DNA of 64,000 nucleotides from the NCBI GenBank assembly GCA_020555605.1, contig JAJCJC010000009.1:15752-79751 (forward strand), read 5' to 3'. Made by a program: the position numbers and the translations under genes. Below are positions 23,403 through 31,940 of this stretch, one piece after another. Within the stretch, counting starts at the first letter, position 1. Every line of letters starts with the position of its first letter. The stretch is from a bacterium 210917-SL.2.15. Its GTDB lineage: Bacteria > Bacillota > Clostridia > Oscillospirales > Oscillospiraceae. The notes under the pieces were generated by a model. That model saw nothing but the letters and a program-made list of their open reading frames with translations, was not told the DNA's origin and ran no database searches.

Positions 23403-25232
23403 TTAACTCCATTTTTGAAAGGTGTGTTTCCGGCCATAGGCTCCACCATTCTTGCCGGGTGGATAATATAGAATTTGATCCCGTAAATATAGCATTTTTG
23501 CGGTTGTCTTGATTTTTCTTCCAAGGGAGTCCGGTGATTTATCTGGGGGCTTACCTGTTACCTCAATGCAAAGTTTGAATAATTCTGAAGCTGTTCCGCT
23601 CCATGTCAGGGTTTCCGAATCCGCCAACAGTTTCTTTACTGTCTGCACTACGGGATCATTTTCATACTCCAAAGCTAACCGCCGTTCTTCGACTTCATCA
23701 ACGGAACCTTTACATTCCCACCGACACGAATCCGGGTTAAACTCAATTACCATATCATCTGCCACAACATCCCGCCCGGTAATGTGAAGGGTTGTTTCCT
23801 TGTCAGTGCGGTTTGCCTTCTGCATCACAAGGGCAGTATCTACGGAACCGAAAATTCCGTTAGTGCCGGAAATACGCTCAAATACATCTCCGTCCCCCTT
23901 GCCTTTTTTCAGATGGTGAACTACCAAAATACAAATGGAGTGTTGATCCGCAAACTGCTTCATCTGACCCATTTGCCGGTAATCGTCCGAATAGGCGCTT
24001 TCACGGTTCTTGATTTCTCCTCTGACTTTTTGAAGCGTATCAATCACGATCAGGCCAGTTTTTGGGAATTTGGTGATATATTGTTCAAGCTGGGTGATTA
24101 GTCCGTTATCCAAGTTCTTAGAGAGAACAGCATACCGGAATCCATACGGGGCCGATGCGTGGTAAGTCAAGCGGTTAATGCGGTTCTGAAGGCGGTTCTT
24201 GCTGTCCTCCAAAGCAAGGTATAAGCATTCTGTTTTCTCTGTCTTGTGGTTCATAAAGCAATCACCCGCAGAAACGGACAGGCAAAGATCAAGCACCCAC
24301 CAGCTTTTACCGTACTTTGGAGGTGAAGCCAGCATGGTAAGCCCTTGTGGAATCATGTCAACAACCACCCAGCGGATAGGGGGAAGTTCTTCTTCCTGAA
24401 GATCCCTCACTGACTGAACATCAAGTTCAGGAACTTTGACCTTCTTTGAACGCTCCACGCCCCGTTCATACTTGCCAACAGAACCACAAATTGTTTCCAG
24501 TTCCCTTTCAGGAAGCGGGGGATCACACCGGCCTTCATTGACCACCTTCAGCATGGCGAAAATTTCGCTTTCCGTGTACTCCTGCGCTCTTAGACTTGCC
24601 GCCATACGGAACAGGGTATCATTTCTACCGCCTTTAGAAATTTTATCGGACAGTTCAAATGCCGGGCCGCTACTTTCTTCTTTGGTCAGTAGTTCCAATA
24701 GAAACTCTGGAAGATCGGCGGGACCCTCCGGCATTGCGGAAGGGTTCAGGCCGTCAAGCCATTTGTAAGGGTTTCCGTTGGGGTGTACGCTGGGCGGGAA
24801 CATGGAATATCCGCCATTTCCCCGAACATCTACATTGGGCAAAATACCAACAAAGTTTCCAATAGGTGCATCAGTACGAAACAGAAGTTGTTTACCGCCC
24901 CGCCCTGTCTGGAATGTCCAAGTAGGCGGAATTCCACCCCCATGCTGGGCGGCGTACTCCATCAGGGATTTTTCCCCGTCCGGTTCCCCGTCTGCCTTGG
25001 GCTTGTCCAAGTCAATAGCTATAATCCCGTGTCCCATAGCAACACCAATATTGAAAAGTCGGTTCGTATCTCCATCCCACCATTTCAAGGCCGCAGAGGG
25101 ATCAGTAGTGGCTACTTCTCGCCAGTTCATTACGGCGGCTTCTTTGCCCTTGATTTTCAGTTGGAACACCGGTAGACCTAAAGCCGCATACTCTGCCGCT
25201 ACGGGGCCAAAGCTGAAAGGCTCTTTGCTCAA
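23403..25232 (-). CDS. Primase-polymerase/helicase replication protein
   Basis: 609 residues. About 8-185 is the bifunctional primase/polymerase domain (GVAMGHGIIAIDLDKPKADG with the acidic metal residues; TGRGGKQLLFR; PNVDVRGNGGYSMFPPS). About 195-265 matches the primase C-terminal linker (GRNDTLFRMAASLRAQEYTE). About 285-480 is a RepA-like AAA ATPase; its P-loop reads ASPPKYGKSWW and Walker B is GLIVIDTLQKVRG. It would start and unwind satellite DNA at the element's own origin. The start is a TTG at 25232 with AAGGTGATG upstream. One such protein is the usual replication module of satellites. Confidence 0.85.
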   Translation of the reverse strand: MSKEPFSFGPVAAEYAALGLPVFQLKIKGKEAAVMNWREVATTDPSAALKWWDGDTNRLFNIGVAMGHGIIAIDLDKPKADGEPDGEKSLMEYAAQHGGGIPPTWTFQTGRGGKQLLFRTDAPIGNFVGILPNVDVRGNGGYSMFPPSVHPNGNPYKWLDGLNPSAMPEGPADLPEFLLELLTKEESSGPAFELSDKISKGGRNDTLFRMAASLRAQEYTESEIFAMLKVVNEGRCDPPLPERELETICGSVGKYERGVERSKKVKVPELDVQSVRDLQEEELPPIRWVVVDMIPQGLTMLASPPKYGKSWWVLDLCLSVSAGDCFMNHKTEKTECLYLALEDSKNRLQNRINRLTYHASAPYGFRYAVLSKNLDNGLITQLEQYITKFPKTGLIVIDTLQKVRGEIKNRESAYSDDYRQMGQMKQFADQHSICILVVHHLKKGKGDGDVFERISGTNGIFGSVDTALVMQKANRTDKETTLHITGRDVVADDMVIEFNPDSCRWECKGSVDEVEERRLALEYENDPVVQTVKKLLADSETLTWSGTASELFKLCIEVTGKPPDKSPDSLGRKIKTTAKMLYLRDQILYYPPGKNGGAYGRKHTFQKWS

Positions 25233-25273
25233 AGTTTCATCACCTTCTTTTTTTTTGCATCATTGGCCCCCTA

Positions 25274-25468
25274 TCATTCTTCAAGAATCTGTTCCACAGG
25301 CACATTCAGGGCCTTTGCAATCTTGCCAATGGTAGCGGGGCGCAAATTCCGCCCGGTTATGGCATTGTTCAGCGTGGGCCGGGGAAGACTGGCGGCAATT
25401 GCCAAATCTCTTGAATCCATACAGGCTTTAGCCATTGCCAATTCCAGTTTCTTTTTGTTTACCTTCAA
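25274..25468 (-). CDS. Small XRE-family helix-turn-helix protein
   Basis: 64 residues: ELAMAKACMDSRDLAIAASL then RPTLNNAITGRNLRPATIGK and IAKALNVPVEQILEE. It is a single helix-turn-helix domain. First gene rightward-to-leftward from the switch promoter, before the primase, it may act as Cro/excisionase-like regulator. It is divergent from the larger XRE repressor. Confidence 0.8.
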   Translation of the reverse strand: MKVNKKKLELAMAKACMDSRDLAIAASLPRPTLNNAITGRNLRPATIGKIAKALNVPVEQILEE

Positions 25469-25494
25469 CTTGTTTCACCCTTTCTAAAAATCTG

Positions 25495-25550
25495 TTGACA
25501 GGTTGTTTTCGACCTGATATAATCATATCAGGTTGAAACAAACCTGTCAA
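25495..25550. promoter_or_regulatory. Palindromic divergent promoter-operator switch
   Basis: GACAGGTT (25497-25504) pairs with AACCTGTC (25541-25548) and inside them CGACCTGATAT faces ATATCAGGTTG. On the plus strand TTGACA (25495-25500), 17 bp, TATAAT (25518-25523) points to the repressor. On the minus strand TTGACA (25550-25545), 17 bp, TATGAT (25527-25522) points to the XRE/primase operon. The two promoters interlock within one operator. Confidence 0.8.
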
Positions 25551-25627
25551 TAGCGAAAAAGATTTTTTTCAATCTGTTAATTTCTCTATTCTTGTGCTAT
25601 ACTGGTTTCATTGGAGGTGATACCGGC

Positions 25628-26137
25628 ATGACGGTAGGTGAAAATATCAGGAAATTGCGAAAAGAAAGGGGGCTAACACAAAAACAGCTTGGGGAACTAT
25701 GCGGTATAAATGAAGCAAATATTCGTAAATATGAAGCGGATAAGCAAAACGCAAAAATTGAAACCATAGAAAAAATAGCAAAGGCTTTAGGGGTTCCCAT
25801 TGTCAAGATCAAGGAAGATTTGACTTGGGCAGAACACCAGAATACAGAGGAATTTAAGCAGTTGGAGCAGTCCACATATTTATTTGAAGGTATTGTGGTG
25901 GCCCTTGAAGAAATCTATGGTGCAGTGGAAGAAAAATCCATTATAGGGGAAAACGGATTGGAACGCCCCTATTGGGTTGTTGGAAAAGCCCCAAATAGTT
26001 TCATCCTGTATGAAGATGATATAGAAACCATTGTAAAGTCTGCCAAGGCTTCTATTCCGGCCTTGGTGGATCGGCTGAAGGACACCCGGCCCGAAGCTGA
26101 AATTATTCAAGAAATCACAGAAGAACTTAACAAGTAA
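25628..26137 (+). CDS. XRE-family repressor of the element
   Basis: 169 residues. The N-terminus is a helix-turn-helix (MTVGENIRKLRKERGLTQKQ, LGELCGINEANIRKYEADKQ); the rest (about 100 residues) is helical and acidic and likely mediates dimers or induction. No Ala-Gly/Ser-Lys LexA-type protease site is evident, so it may be released by an anti-repressor rather than by self-cleavage. In PICIs the Stl repressor sits here, next to the integrase, and is derepressed by a helper phage protein. GGAGGTGAT precedes the ATG at 25628. Confidence 0.85.
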   Translation: MTVGENIRKLRKERGLTQKQLGELCGINEANIRKYEADKQNAKIETIEKIAKALGVPIVKIKEDLTWAEHQNTEEFKQLEQSTYLFEGIVVALEEIYGAVEEKSIIGENGLERPYWVVGKAPNSFILYEDDIETIVKSAKASIPALVDRLKDTRPEAEIIQEITEELNK

Positions 26138-26143
26138 AAAAAA

Positions 26144-26179
26144 TAACCGCCCTCCCTGCGCCAACAGGAAAGGCGGTTA
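26144..26179 (+). terminator. Hairpin after the repressor gene
   Basis: TAACCGCC and GGCGGTTA form an 8-bp stem right after the stop codon, with A/T flanks. Moderate strength only. Confidence 0.45.
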
Positions 26180-26285
26180 AAGATACCACACTGGGACAGG
26201 CCCAATAATAGCACCTCTGCAAAAGCTATTATAGCACCTGCCCTTGGTTCAACGCAACCATTTTCACGAAAGGACAGGTGATTAT

Positions 26286-27371
26286 ATGCCGGTTTATAAG
26301 AATGAAAAAGCCGGTTCATGGTTCTGCAAGTTCTACTATACCGATTGGACGGGGAACCGGAAGCAGAAGAAGAAAGAAGGCTTTAAGACAAAGAAGGAAG
26401 CCCAAGAATTTGAACGGGAATTCTTATCCAAGGCCCATGCTTCCTGTGATATGTCCTTTGGCTCTCTGGTGGAACTTTACATGGAAGATTGCAAGCACCG
26501 TCTAAAGCCCACCACCTATTCCAACAAGCAATTTCTGATTAACACTAAACTTCTTCCTTTCTTCCGGGATATGCCAATCAACACCATTACCCCAGCCACA
26601 ATCAGAAAGTGGCAAAACGAACTTTTAGCTGATCCCAAGGGTTATTCCCCAACCTATCTAAAAACGGTAAATAATCAGGCCAGCGCCATTTTCAATTTTG
26701 CTGTGAAGTATTACCGGTTGGAAAGCAACCCTTGCCGCCTTGCTGGTAGCATGGGGAAAAAACACGCTGATGAAATGGAGATTTGGACGGTAGAAGAATT
26801 TAACCGTTTCATCCAAGCGGTTGCCGACAAGCCCCCTTCGGTTGTGATTTTCAATCTGCTGTTTTGGACGGGTATGCGATCCGGTGAACTGTTGGCTTTA
26901 ACTGCGGATGATTTTGATTTTGAAGCCCATACGGTGAGCATTTCCAAAAACTATGCCCGACATAAGAAAGAAGATTTGATCCTACCACCCAAAACCCCGA
27001 AAAGCAAACGGATCATCACTTTACCCCCGTTCCTATCCGAAATGGTACAGCGGTATTCCACCTGTATTTATGTTACCGATCCATCAGGGCGGCTTTTTAG
27101 ACAAACTAAAAGCTATCTTCTCCATGAAATGATCAGAGGGTGTAAGGCTTCCGGGGTAAAGCGAATTCGGGTTCACGATCTGCGACACTCCCACGCTTCC
27201 TTCCTGATTGAAAAAGGCTTTTCCCCCTTGCTGATTGCTGACCGGCTGGGCCATGAAAACATTGAAACCACCCTTCAGACATACAGCCATCTTTACCCCA
27301 ACAAACATTCAGAAGTTGCGGCCTTGATTGAAGAAGCCCATTCCGCTTCCAGCAAAGCCCAACAGGGCTAA
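26286..27371 (+). CDS. int: Tyrosine recombinase/integrase
   Basis: 361 residues. N-terminal AP2-like/arm-binding domain (about 1-50, FYYTDWTGNRKQKKKEGFKT), SAM-like core-binding domain (about 60-150), catalytic domain after. Catalytic residues: Arg in TGMRSGELLAL, His-x-x-Arg in VHDLRHSHASF, His in LGHENIETT, Tyr in TYSHLYP. The ATG at 26286 has AGGACAGGTG upstream. It faces attR 150 bp away and should catalyse integration into and excision from guaA. No separate excisionase was recognised; the 64-aa XRE protein is a candidate. Confidence 0.95.
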   Translation: MPVYKNEKAGSWFCKFYYTDWTGNRKQKKKEGFKTKKEAQEFEREFLSKAHASCDMSFGSLVELYMEDCKHRLKPTTYSNKQFLINTKLLPFFRDMPINTITPATIRKWQNELLADPKGYSPTYLKTVNNQASAIFNFAVKYYRLESNPCRLAGSMGKKHADEMEIWTVEEFNRFIQAVADKPPSVVIFNLLFWTGMRSGELLALTADDFDFEAHTVSISKNYARHKKEDLILPPKTPKSKRIITLPPFLSEMVQRYSTCIYVTDPSGRLFRQTKSYLLHEMIRGCKASGVKRIRVHDLRHSHASFLIEKGFSPLLIADRLGHENIETTLQTYSHLYPNKHSEVAALIEEAHSASSKAQQG

Positions 27372-27395
27372 AAATTCAAGGCTATTTTTTGCAAA

Positions 27396-27413
27396 TAGTA
27401 CGATTATAGTACG
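27396..27413. repeat. Right copy of the 18-bp direct repeat
   Basis: TAGTACGATTATAGTACG, one mismatch to 15290-15307, lies just after the integrase stop codon. Confidence 0.6.
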
Positions 27414-27425
27414 GCAACAAAAAAG

Positions 27426-27466
27426 AACCACGAAACACAGAATATTTTCTTCCGTGTTTCGTGGTT
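27426..27466. terminator. Element-borne terminator next to guaA
   Basis: AACCACGAAACAC (27426-27438) pairs perfectly with GTGTTTCGTGGTT (27454-27466), followed by TTTC on the plus strand and TTCTTTT on the minus. It can end both int and the guaA operon, replacing the displaced original terminator. Confidence 0.75.
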
Positions 27467-27523
27467 TTTCTCTTGTTTTCTCAAAATTTCTAAACTAATT
27501 CAGCGAGTTCAGAAATCCTATTG

Positions 27524-27539
27524 TTATTCCCATTCTATT
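27524..27539. other. attR: guaA 3' end
   Basis: TTATTCCCATTCTATT overlaps the last five guaA codons and the stop. Insertion here leaves the GuaA protein unchanged. Confidence 0.7.
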
Positions 27540-29065
27540 GTGGCGGGCGGCTTGGATGTGATGTCGTACACGATGCGGTTGATATGGGGCACTTCGTTGA
27601 CGATGCGCACCGAGATCTTGTCCAGTACGTCATAGGGGATGCGGGCCCAGTCGGCGGTCATGAAATCAGTGGTGGTGACGGCGCGCAGGGCCAAGGTATA
27701 GTCGTAAGTACGGCCATCGCCCTGGACGCCCACGGAACGCATATTCGTCAGGACGGTAAAGTACTGGTTCAAATTTTTGTCCTCGCCGGCCTTGGCACAC
27801 TCCTCACGGAAAATTGCATCGGCATCGCGCAGCATATCCAGCTTCTCCTTGGTGATGTCGCCGATGACGCGGATGGCGAGACCCGGACCGGGGAAGGGCT
27901 GGCGCATGACCAGATAGTCCGGCAGACCTAATTCGCGGCCCAGCTGGCGGGTCTCATCTTTGAAGAGCATCCGCAGCGGCTCGATGATCTCCTTGAAATC
28001 TACGTAGTCCGGCAGGCCACCCACATTGTGGTGGCTCTTGATCACAGCGCTGTCGCCCAGGCCGGACTCAATGACGTCGGGATAGATGGTGCCCTGCACC
28101 AGAAAGTCCACTTTACCAATCTTTTTGGCTTCCTCTTCAAACACGCGGATAAATTCTTCGCCGATGATCTTGCGCTTGTGCTCGGGATCGGAAATGCCGT
28201 CGAGCTTGTCCAAAAAGCGGCGCTCGGCATCCACGCGGATAAAGTTGATGTCCCATTTGGCAAAGGCGGCCTCTACTTCATCGCCTTCATTTTTGCGCAT
28301 CAGGCCGTGATCCACAAACACGCAAGTGAGCTGACGGCCTACTGCCTGGGCCAGCAGCGCGGCGGCCACAGAGGAATCCACGCCGCCGGACAGGGCCAAC
28401 AGCACCTTTCCGTCGCCGATCTTTTCCCGCAGAGCGACGATCTGTGTCTTGAGATAGTCACTCATAGTCCAGTCGCCCTTGGCATGACACACTTCATAAA
28501 GGAAATTGCGCAGCATTTTTGTGCCGTTTTCGGTGTGGTTCACTTCAGGATGGAACTGTACGCCGTAAAAGCTACGGCTTTCATCACAAATGGCCACATT
28601 GGGGCAGTTGTCGCTGTGCGCCACCAAGGAGAAGCCGTTGGGCACCTTTTCCATGTAGTCGCCATGACTCATCCAGGTGACGCCGTGCTCCGGCAGGTTG
28701 TGAAACAGTTTGCAGGTAGGTGTGAAATAGGTTTCGGTTTTACCATACTCTCGGGCAGTGGCGTCCGTGGCGGCAGTGACAGAGCCGCCCAGCGACCAGG
28801 CCATAAGCTGACAGCCATAGCAGATGCCCAGAATCGGCACGCCCAAACGGAACACCTCTGCGTCCACATGAGGCGAGGTTTCTTCGTACACGCTGTTGGG
28901 TCCGCCGGTAAAAATAATGCCGATGGGATCATATGCCTTGATTTTTTCCAAAGGCATGCTATAGGGATGGACTTCGCAGTACACATTGCACTCGCGGACA
29001 CGGCGGGCGATCAGCTGGTTGTACTGGCCGCCGAAGTCCAGGATCAGAACTTTTTGGTGATTCAT
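27524..29065 (-). CDS. guaA: GMP synthase (glutamine-hydrolysing)
   Basis: 513 residues, full length. The class I amidotransferase domain has catalytic Cys82 in GICYGCQLM and the HPE triad (QFHPEVNHT). The PP-loop for ATP is [13 protein letters not shown] (about 219). The C-terminus ends KPPATIEWE as in all GuaA. It converts XMP to GMP in the cytosol. The ATG overlaps the carA stop by 4 bp, so it is the third gene of a purF-carA-guaA operon. The mobile element is inserted at its 3' end. Confidence 0.97.
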   Translation of the reverse strand: MNHQKVLILDFGGQYNQLIARRVRECNVYCEVHPYSMPLEKIKAYDPIGIIFTGGPNSVYEETSPHVDAEVFRLGVPILGICYGCQLMAWSLGGSVTAATDATAREYGKTETYFTPTCKLFHNLPEHGVTWMSHGDYMEKVPNGFSLVAHSDNCPNVAICDESRSFYGVQFHPEVNHTENGTKMLRNFLYEVCHAKGDWTMSDYLKTQIVALREKIGDGKVLLALSGGVDSSVAAALLAQAVGRQLTCVFVDHGLMRKNEGDEVEAAFAKWDINFIRVDAERRFLDKLDGISDPEHKRKIIGEEFIRVFEEEAKKIGKVDFLVQGTIYPDVIESGLGDSAVIKSHHNVGGLPDYVDFKEIIEPLRMLFKDETRQLGRELGLPDYLVMRQPFPGPGLAIRVIGDITKEKLDMLRDADAIFREECAKAGEDKNLNQYFTVLTNMRSVGVQGDGRTYDYTLALRAVTTTDFMTADWARIPYDVLDKISVRIVNEVPHINRIVYDITSKPPATIEWE

Positions 29066-30162
29066 GCGCCTTTGGCCTCCTTGCTGCCCTTGTGGGCGTC
29101 GATCAGGTTGATAAATTTATCAAACAGGAACCGGGTGTCCAGCGGGCCGCCGCAGGCCTCGGGGTGGAACTGGACGGTAAAAATGGGGCGGCCGGTGTAG
29201 TCCACGCCCTCACAGGTGCCGTCGTTGGCATTGGCATAACTGAGCACCGCGCCTTTGGGCAGGGAATCGGATACGACGGCATAGCCGTGGTTCTGGGTGG
29301 TGATAAACACGCGGCCGGTGGCGGTTTCCTTCACGGGCTGGTTGGCGCCGCGGTGGCCGTAATGCAGCTTTTCGGTTTTGGCGCCCATGGCCAAGGCCAT
29401 CAACTGGTGGCCCAGGCAGATGCCGAACACCGGCACGCCGCAGTCGGCGATCTTTTGCAGTTCGGCGATGATGGCAGTATTCTCTGCCGGATCGCCGGGG
29501 CCATTGCTGAGCATGATGCCGTCGGGTTCATAGGCGAGCACTTCTTCGGCGGCGGTGGAGCCGGGCACGCGGATGACTTTGCAGCCGCGGCGGATCAGTT
29601 CGCGGGGGATGTTTTCCTTGGCGCCGAAGTCCCACAGTACCACGGTGCATTCCCCTTCATCCACGGTTTCGTATGCGTCGAAATTGCTGACGGCGTTGAC
29701 GGCGCCGGTAATCACGTAAGGCCGGCACAGCTCCGCGCCGGTGGGGACTTTACGTTCATCCGTGGTGATGAAAGCGTTCATCACGCCGCTCTCGCGGATG
29801 ATTTTGGTCAGGCGCCGGGTATCAATGCCCCACAGTCCGGGAACACCCTGCTGTTTCAGGAAGGAGTCAAGATCACCCTCACAGCGGAAATTGGAGGGAG
29901 ACTGGCACCACTCGCGTACAATGTAGGCCTTCACCCAGGAGCGCGCGCTCTCATAGTCGGCCGGGATCACGCCGTAATTGCCGATCAGGGGAAAAGTCTG
30001 CACGACGATCTGGCCGTAATAGCTGGGATCGGTCAGCGTTTCGAGGTACCCGGTCATGGCAGTGGTAAAGACGATCTCGCCGATCATATCCGCCTCAGCG
30101 CCAAAGGAAAAGCCTTGGAACACGGTGCCGTTTTCCAGCACCAGATATGCGTTTTTAGCCAT
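29062..30162 (-). CDS. carA: Carbamoyl-phosphate synthase small subunit
   Basis: 366 residues from ATG 30162 (AAAGGGGTT upstream). The class I amidotransferase signature is [20 protein letters not shown] with the nucleophile Cys, and the triad ends at [13 protein letters not shown]. The N-terminal CarA domain reads [40 protein letters not shown]. It hydrolyses glutamine and feeds ammonia to CarB. carB is not in this window, unusual because carA and carB normally adjoin. It lies 31 bp after purF. Confidence 0.95.
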   Translation of the reverse strand: MAKNAYLVLENGTVFQGFSFGAEADMIGEIVFTTAMTGYLETLTDPSYYGQIVVQTFPLIGNYGVIPADYESARSWVKAYIVREWCQSPSNFRCEGDLDSFLKQQGVPGLWGIDTRRLTKIIRESGVMNAFITTDERKVPTGAELCRPYVITGAVNAVSNFDAYETVDEGECTVVLWDFGAKENIPRELIRRGCKVIRVPGSTAAEEVLAYEPDGIMLSNGPGDPAENTAIIAELQKIADCGVPVFGICLGHQLMALAMGAKTEKLHYGHRGANQPVKETATGRVFITTQNHGYAVVSDSLPKGAVLSYANANDGTCEGVDYTGRPIFTVQFHPEACGGPLDTRFLFDKFINLIDAHKGSKEAKGA

Positions 30163-30193
30163 AGGAAAATAACCCCTTTCCTGTTTTTGATTT

Positions 30194-31606
30194 TCAACAC
30201 TCAAATTCGGATTTTTTGTGATGTCCGATCTCCATGGGATAGTTGCCGTCGAAGCAGCCGGTGCACAGATCCAGGCTGCAGCCGCTGCAGGCCTGTTTGA
30301 TGCCTTCAATGCTGATATGGCCGAGGCTGTCGGCGCCGATGAATTTGGCGGTTTCCTCCAGGCTCATCCGATTGGCGATCAGTTTGGATTCGTCATCGAT
30401 GTCCGTACCGAAATGGCAGGTGTGGGTGAAAGGCGGCGCGGAGATGCGCATGTGCACTTCCGAAGCGCCTGCATCACGTAGCATCTTCACCGTACGGGCA
30501 GAGGTGGTGCCGCGGACGATGGAGTCGTCCACCACCACCAGACGCTTTCCACGGATATTGGCTTTGAGGGGATTGAGCTTTAAGCGCACAGCATTGTCGC
30601 GCTGGGTCTGGGTGGGGAAAATGAAGCTGCGGCCGATGTAGCGGTTTTTCGTGAAGCCGGAACCGAGGGGGATACCGCTCTCAAAAGCGTAGCCCGCGGC
30701 GGCGTCCAGCCCGCTGTCGGGAACGCCGCAGACCATGTCGGCCTCCACGGGGAATTCCCGCGCCAGCTGGCGGCCCATATTGAAGTGCGCCTGATAGACG
30801 CTGAGATGGTCGATCTCGGAATCGCTGCGGGCAAAGTAAATGTATTCAAAAAGACAGAACGCAGTGCGGTTTTCTTCGAGCACGATGGAGGTTTTCATGG
30901 AGCCGTCGGCGTCGATGACGATCATTTCGCCGGGCTTGACATCCCGCTCGAACTGGAAGTTGGAGCTGTCCAGGGCGCAGGATTCACTGGCCACGGCTAC
31001 GCCGTGGTCGCTGCGGCCCAAGCACAGCGGACGCATGCCAAAACCGTCGCGCACGGCGATGAGCTTGTTCTTGCTGGAGAGGATGACCAGAGAGAACGCG
31101 CCCCGCAGCTGACGGACGGCGTTGATGACGGCTTGCTCGATGGAATCGGTGTGCAGGGCTTCATAAGCGATGAGGGAGGAGATGACCTCGGTGTCATTGG
31201 TGGCGGCAAAATCGCAGCCATAGGACTGCAACCGCTCCTTGATGGCGCCGGCGTTGACGATGTTGCCGTTGTGGGCGGTGGCTAGGCGGCCGCGGAGGTA
31301 CTCCGTGACCACAGGCTGGACGTTCTGTACGCAGTTGGCCCCGGTGGTGGAATAGCGCACATGGCCGATGGCCATGTTGGACTCGGGCAGACGGCTCAGC
31401 ACGCTTTTGCTGAACACCTCGCTGACTAGGCCAAGATCTTTGTGATAGAAGATCGCGCTGCCGTTGAGAGAGGCGATGCCTGCGCCTTCTTGGCCGCGGT
31501 GCTGCAGAGCGGACAGGGCGTTGTAAGTCAGGCCCGACGCTTCGCGGTTGTTGACCACAGCGCCGAATACGCCGCACTCCTCGTGCAGCTTGTCGTCAAA
31601 TATCAT
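30194..31606 (-). CDS. purF: Amidophosphoribosyltransferase
   Basis: 470 residues from ATG 31606 (GGAGGT upstream). A 10-residue propeptide (MIFDDKLHEE) precedes catalytic Cys11 of the Ntn glutaminase domain. The PRPP loop is VVVDDSIVRGTTS. Near the C-terminus ACSGCSLDLCTGCF supplies cysteines of the [4Fe-4S] cluster, as in the oxygen-sensitive Bacillus-type enzyme. It makes the first step of purine synthesis and leads the operon. A few C-terminal residues (HHKKSEFEC) extend past the usual end. Confidence 0.96.
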   Translation of the reverse strand: MIFDDKLHEECGVFGAVVNNREASGLTYNALSALQHRGQEGAGIASLNGSAIFYHKDLGLVSEVFSKSVLSRLPESNMAIGHVRYSTTGANCVQNVQPVVTEYLRGRLATAHNGNIVNAGAIKERLQSYGCDFAATNDTEVISSLIAYEALHTDSIEQAVINAVRQLRGAFSLVILSSKNKLIAVRDGFGMRPLCLGRSDHGVAVASESCALDSSNFQFERDVKPGEMIVIDADGSMKTSIVLEENRTAFCLFEYIYFARSDSEIDHLSVYQAHFNMGRQLAREFPVEADMVCGVPDSGLDAAAGYAFESGIPLGSGFTKNRYIGRSFIFPTQTQRDNAVRLKLNPLKANIRGKRLVVVDDSIVRGTTSARTVKMLRDAGASEVHMRISAPPFTHTCHFGTDIDDESKLIANRMSLEETAKFIGADSLGHISIEGIKQACSGCSLDLCTGCFDGNYPMEIGHHKKSEFEC

Positions 31607-31710
31607 CAGAAGATACCTCCGTTTTAAAGTGCCCGGCGGCAGGCTTGTCCGCCGGATATGGACGGGGACAGACTGAAAAAAGTCCATTTTGCCCCTGATT
31701 TTACTGCTAT

Positions 31711-31740
31711 ATTATACAACAAAGGCCCGCGGCAGGGCAA
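31711..31740 (-). promoter_or_regulatory. Possible promoter of purF-carA-guaA
   Basis: On the minus strand TTGCCC (31740-31735), 18 bp, TATAAT (31716-31711) precedes purF by about 105 nt. I could not find a convincing PurR box or purine riboswitch. No gene occupies the 31607-31940 gap. Confidence 0.45.
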
Positions 31741-31866
31741 AGAGATTTCCCAAGCAGAAACAGAGAATAATTACAGATTCTTTCGTGAATTTTTTACATA
31801 TTTTACAATTGACATCCTGCGGCCAATTTATTCTGCGACGGGATATGGCAAAACGGCGAAAATAGC

Positions 31867-31895
31867 TTGTGAAGGTGGGGGAAGCATGGTATAAT
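31867..31895 (+). promoter_or_regulatory. Promoter of the beta-CASP nuclease gene
   Basis: TTGTGA (31867-31872), 17 bp, TATAAT (31890-31895), 45 bp before the start codon. Confidence 0.65.
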
Positions 31896-31940
31896 TTGAA
31901 CAAAGAAAACCAAAATTTTATCGGTTGAGGAGGACCTGTG

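Larger units (their letters stand above)
15152..27539. mobile_element. Integrated phage satellite-like element in the guaA 3' end
   Basis: 12.4 kb bounded by two copies of the guaA 3' end. One strand carries a repressor and a tyrosine integrase next to attR; all other genes run the opposite way: small XRE protein, primase-polymerase/helicase, small genes, iteron region, Mor-like HTH, small terminase subunit, sigma-like factor, tape measure, zinc-ribbon proteins. No portal, capsid, head, baseplate, lysis or large terminase genes are present. Integrase and divergent repressor at one end, replication protein next, and a lone TerS further on are hallmarks of phage-inducible chromosomal islands. 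A decayed prophage is the alternative, but every gene is intact and tightly packed. Confidence 0.8.

Noticed and set aside
15290-27413. The TAGTACGATTWTAGTACG repeats as the attachment core
   Set aside because: The guaA-3'-end duplication better explains the displaced terminator and the integrase-guaA position, so the repeats were kept as arm-type sites.
31607-31940. A purine riboswitch or PurR box for purF
   Set aside because: No conserved riboswitch junctions or CCGAAC-type box could be found.
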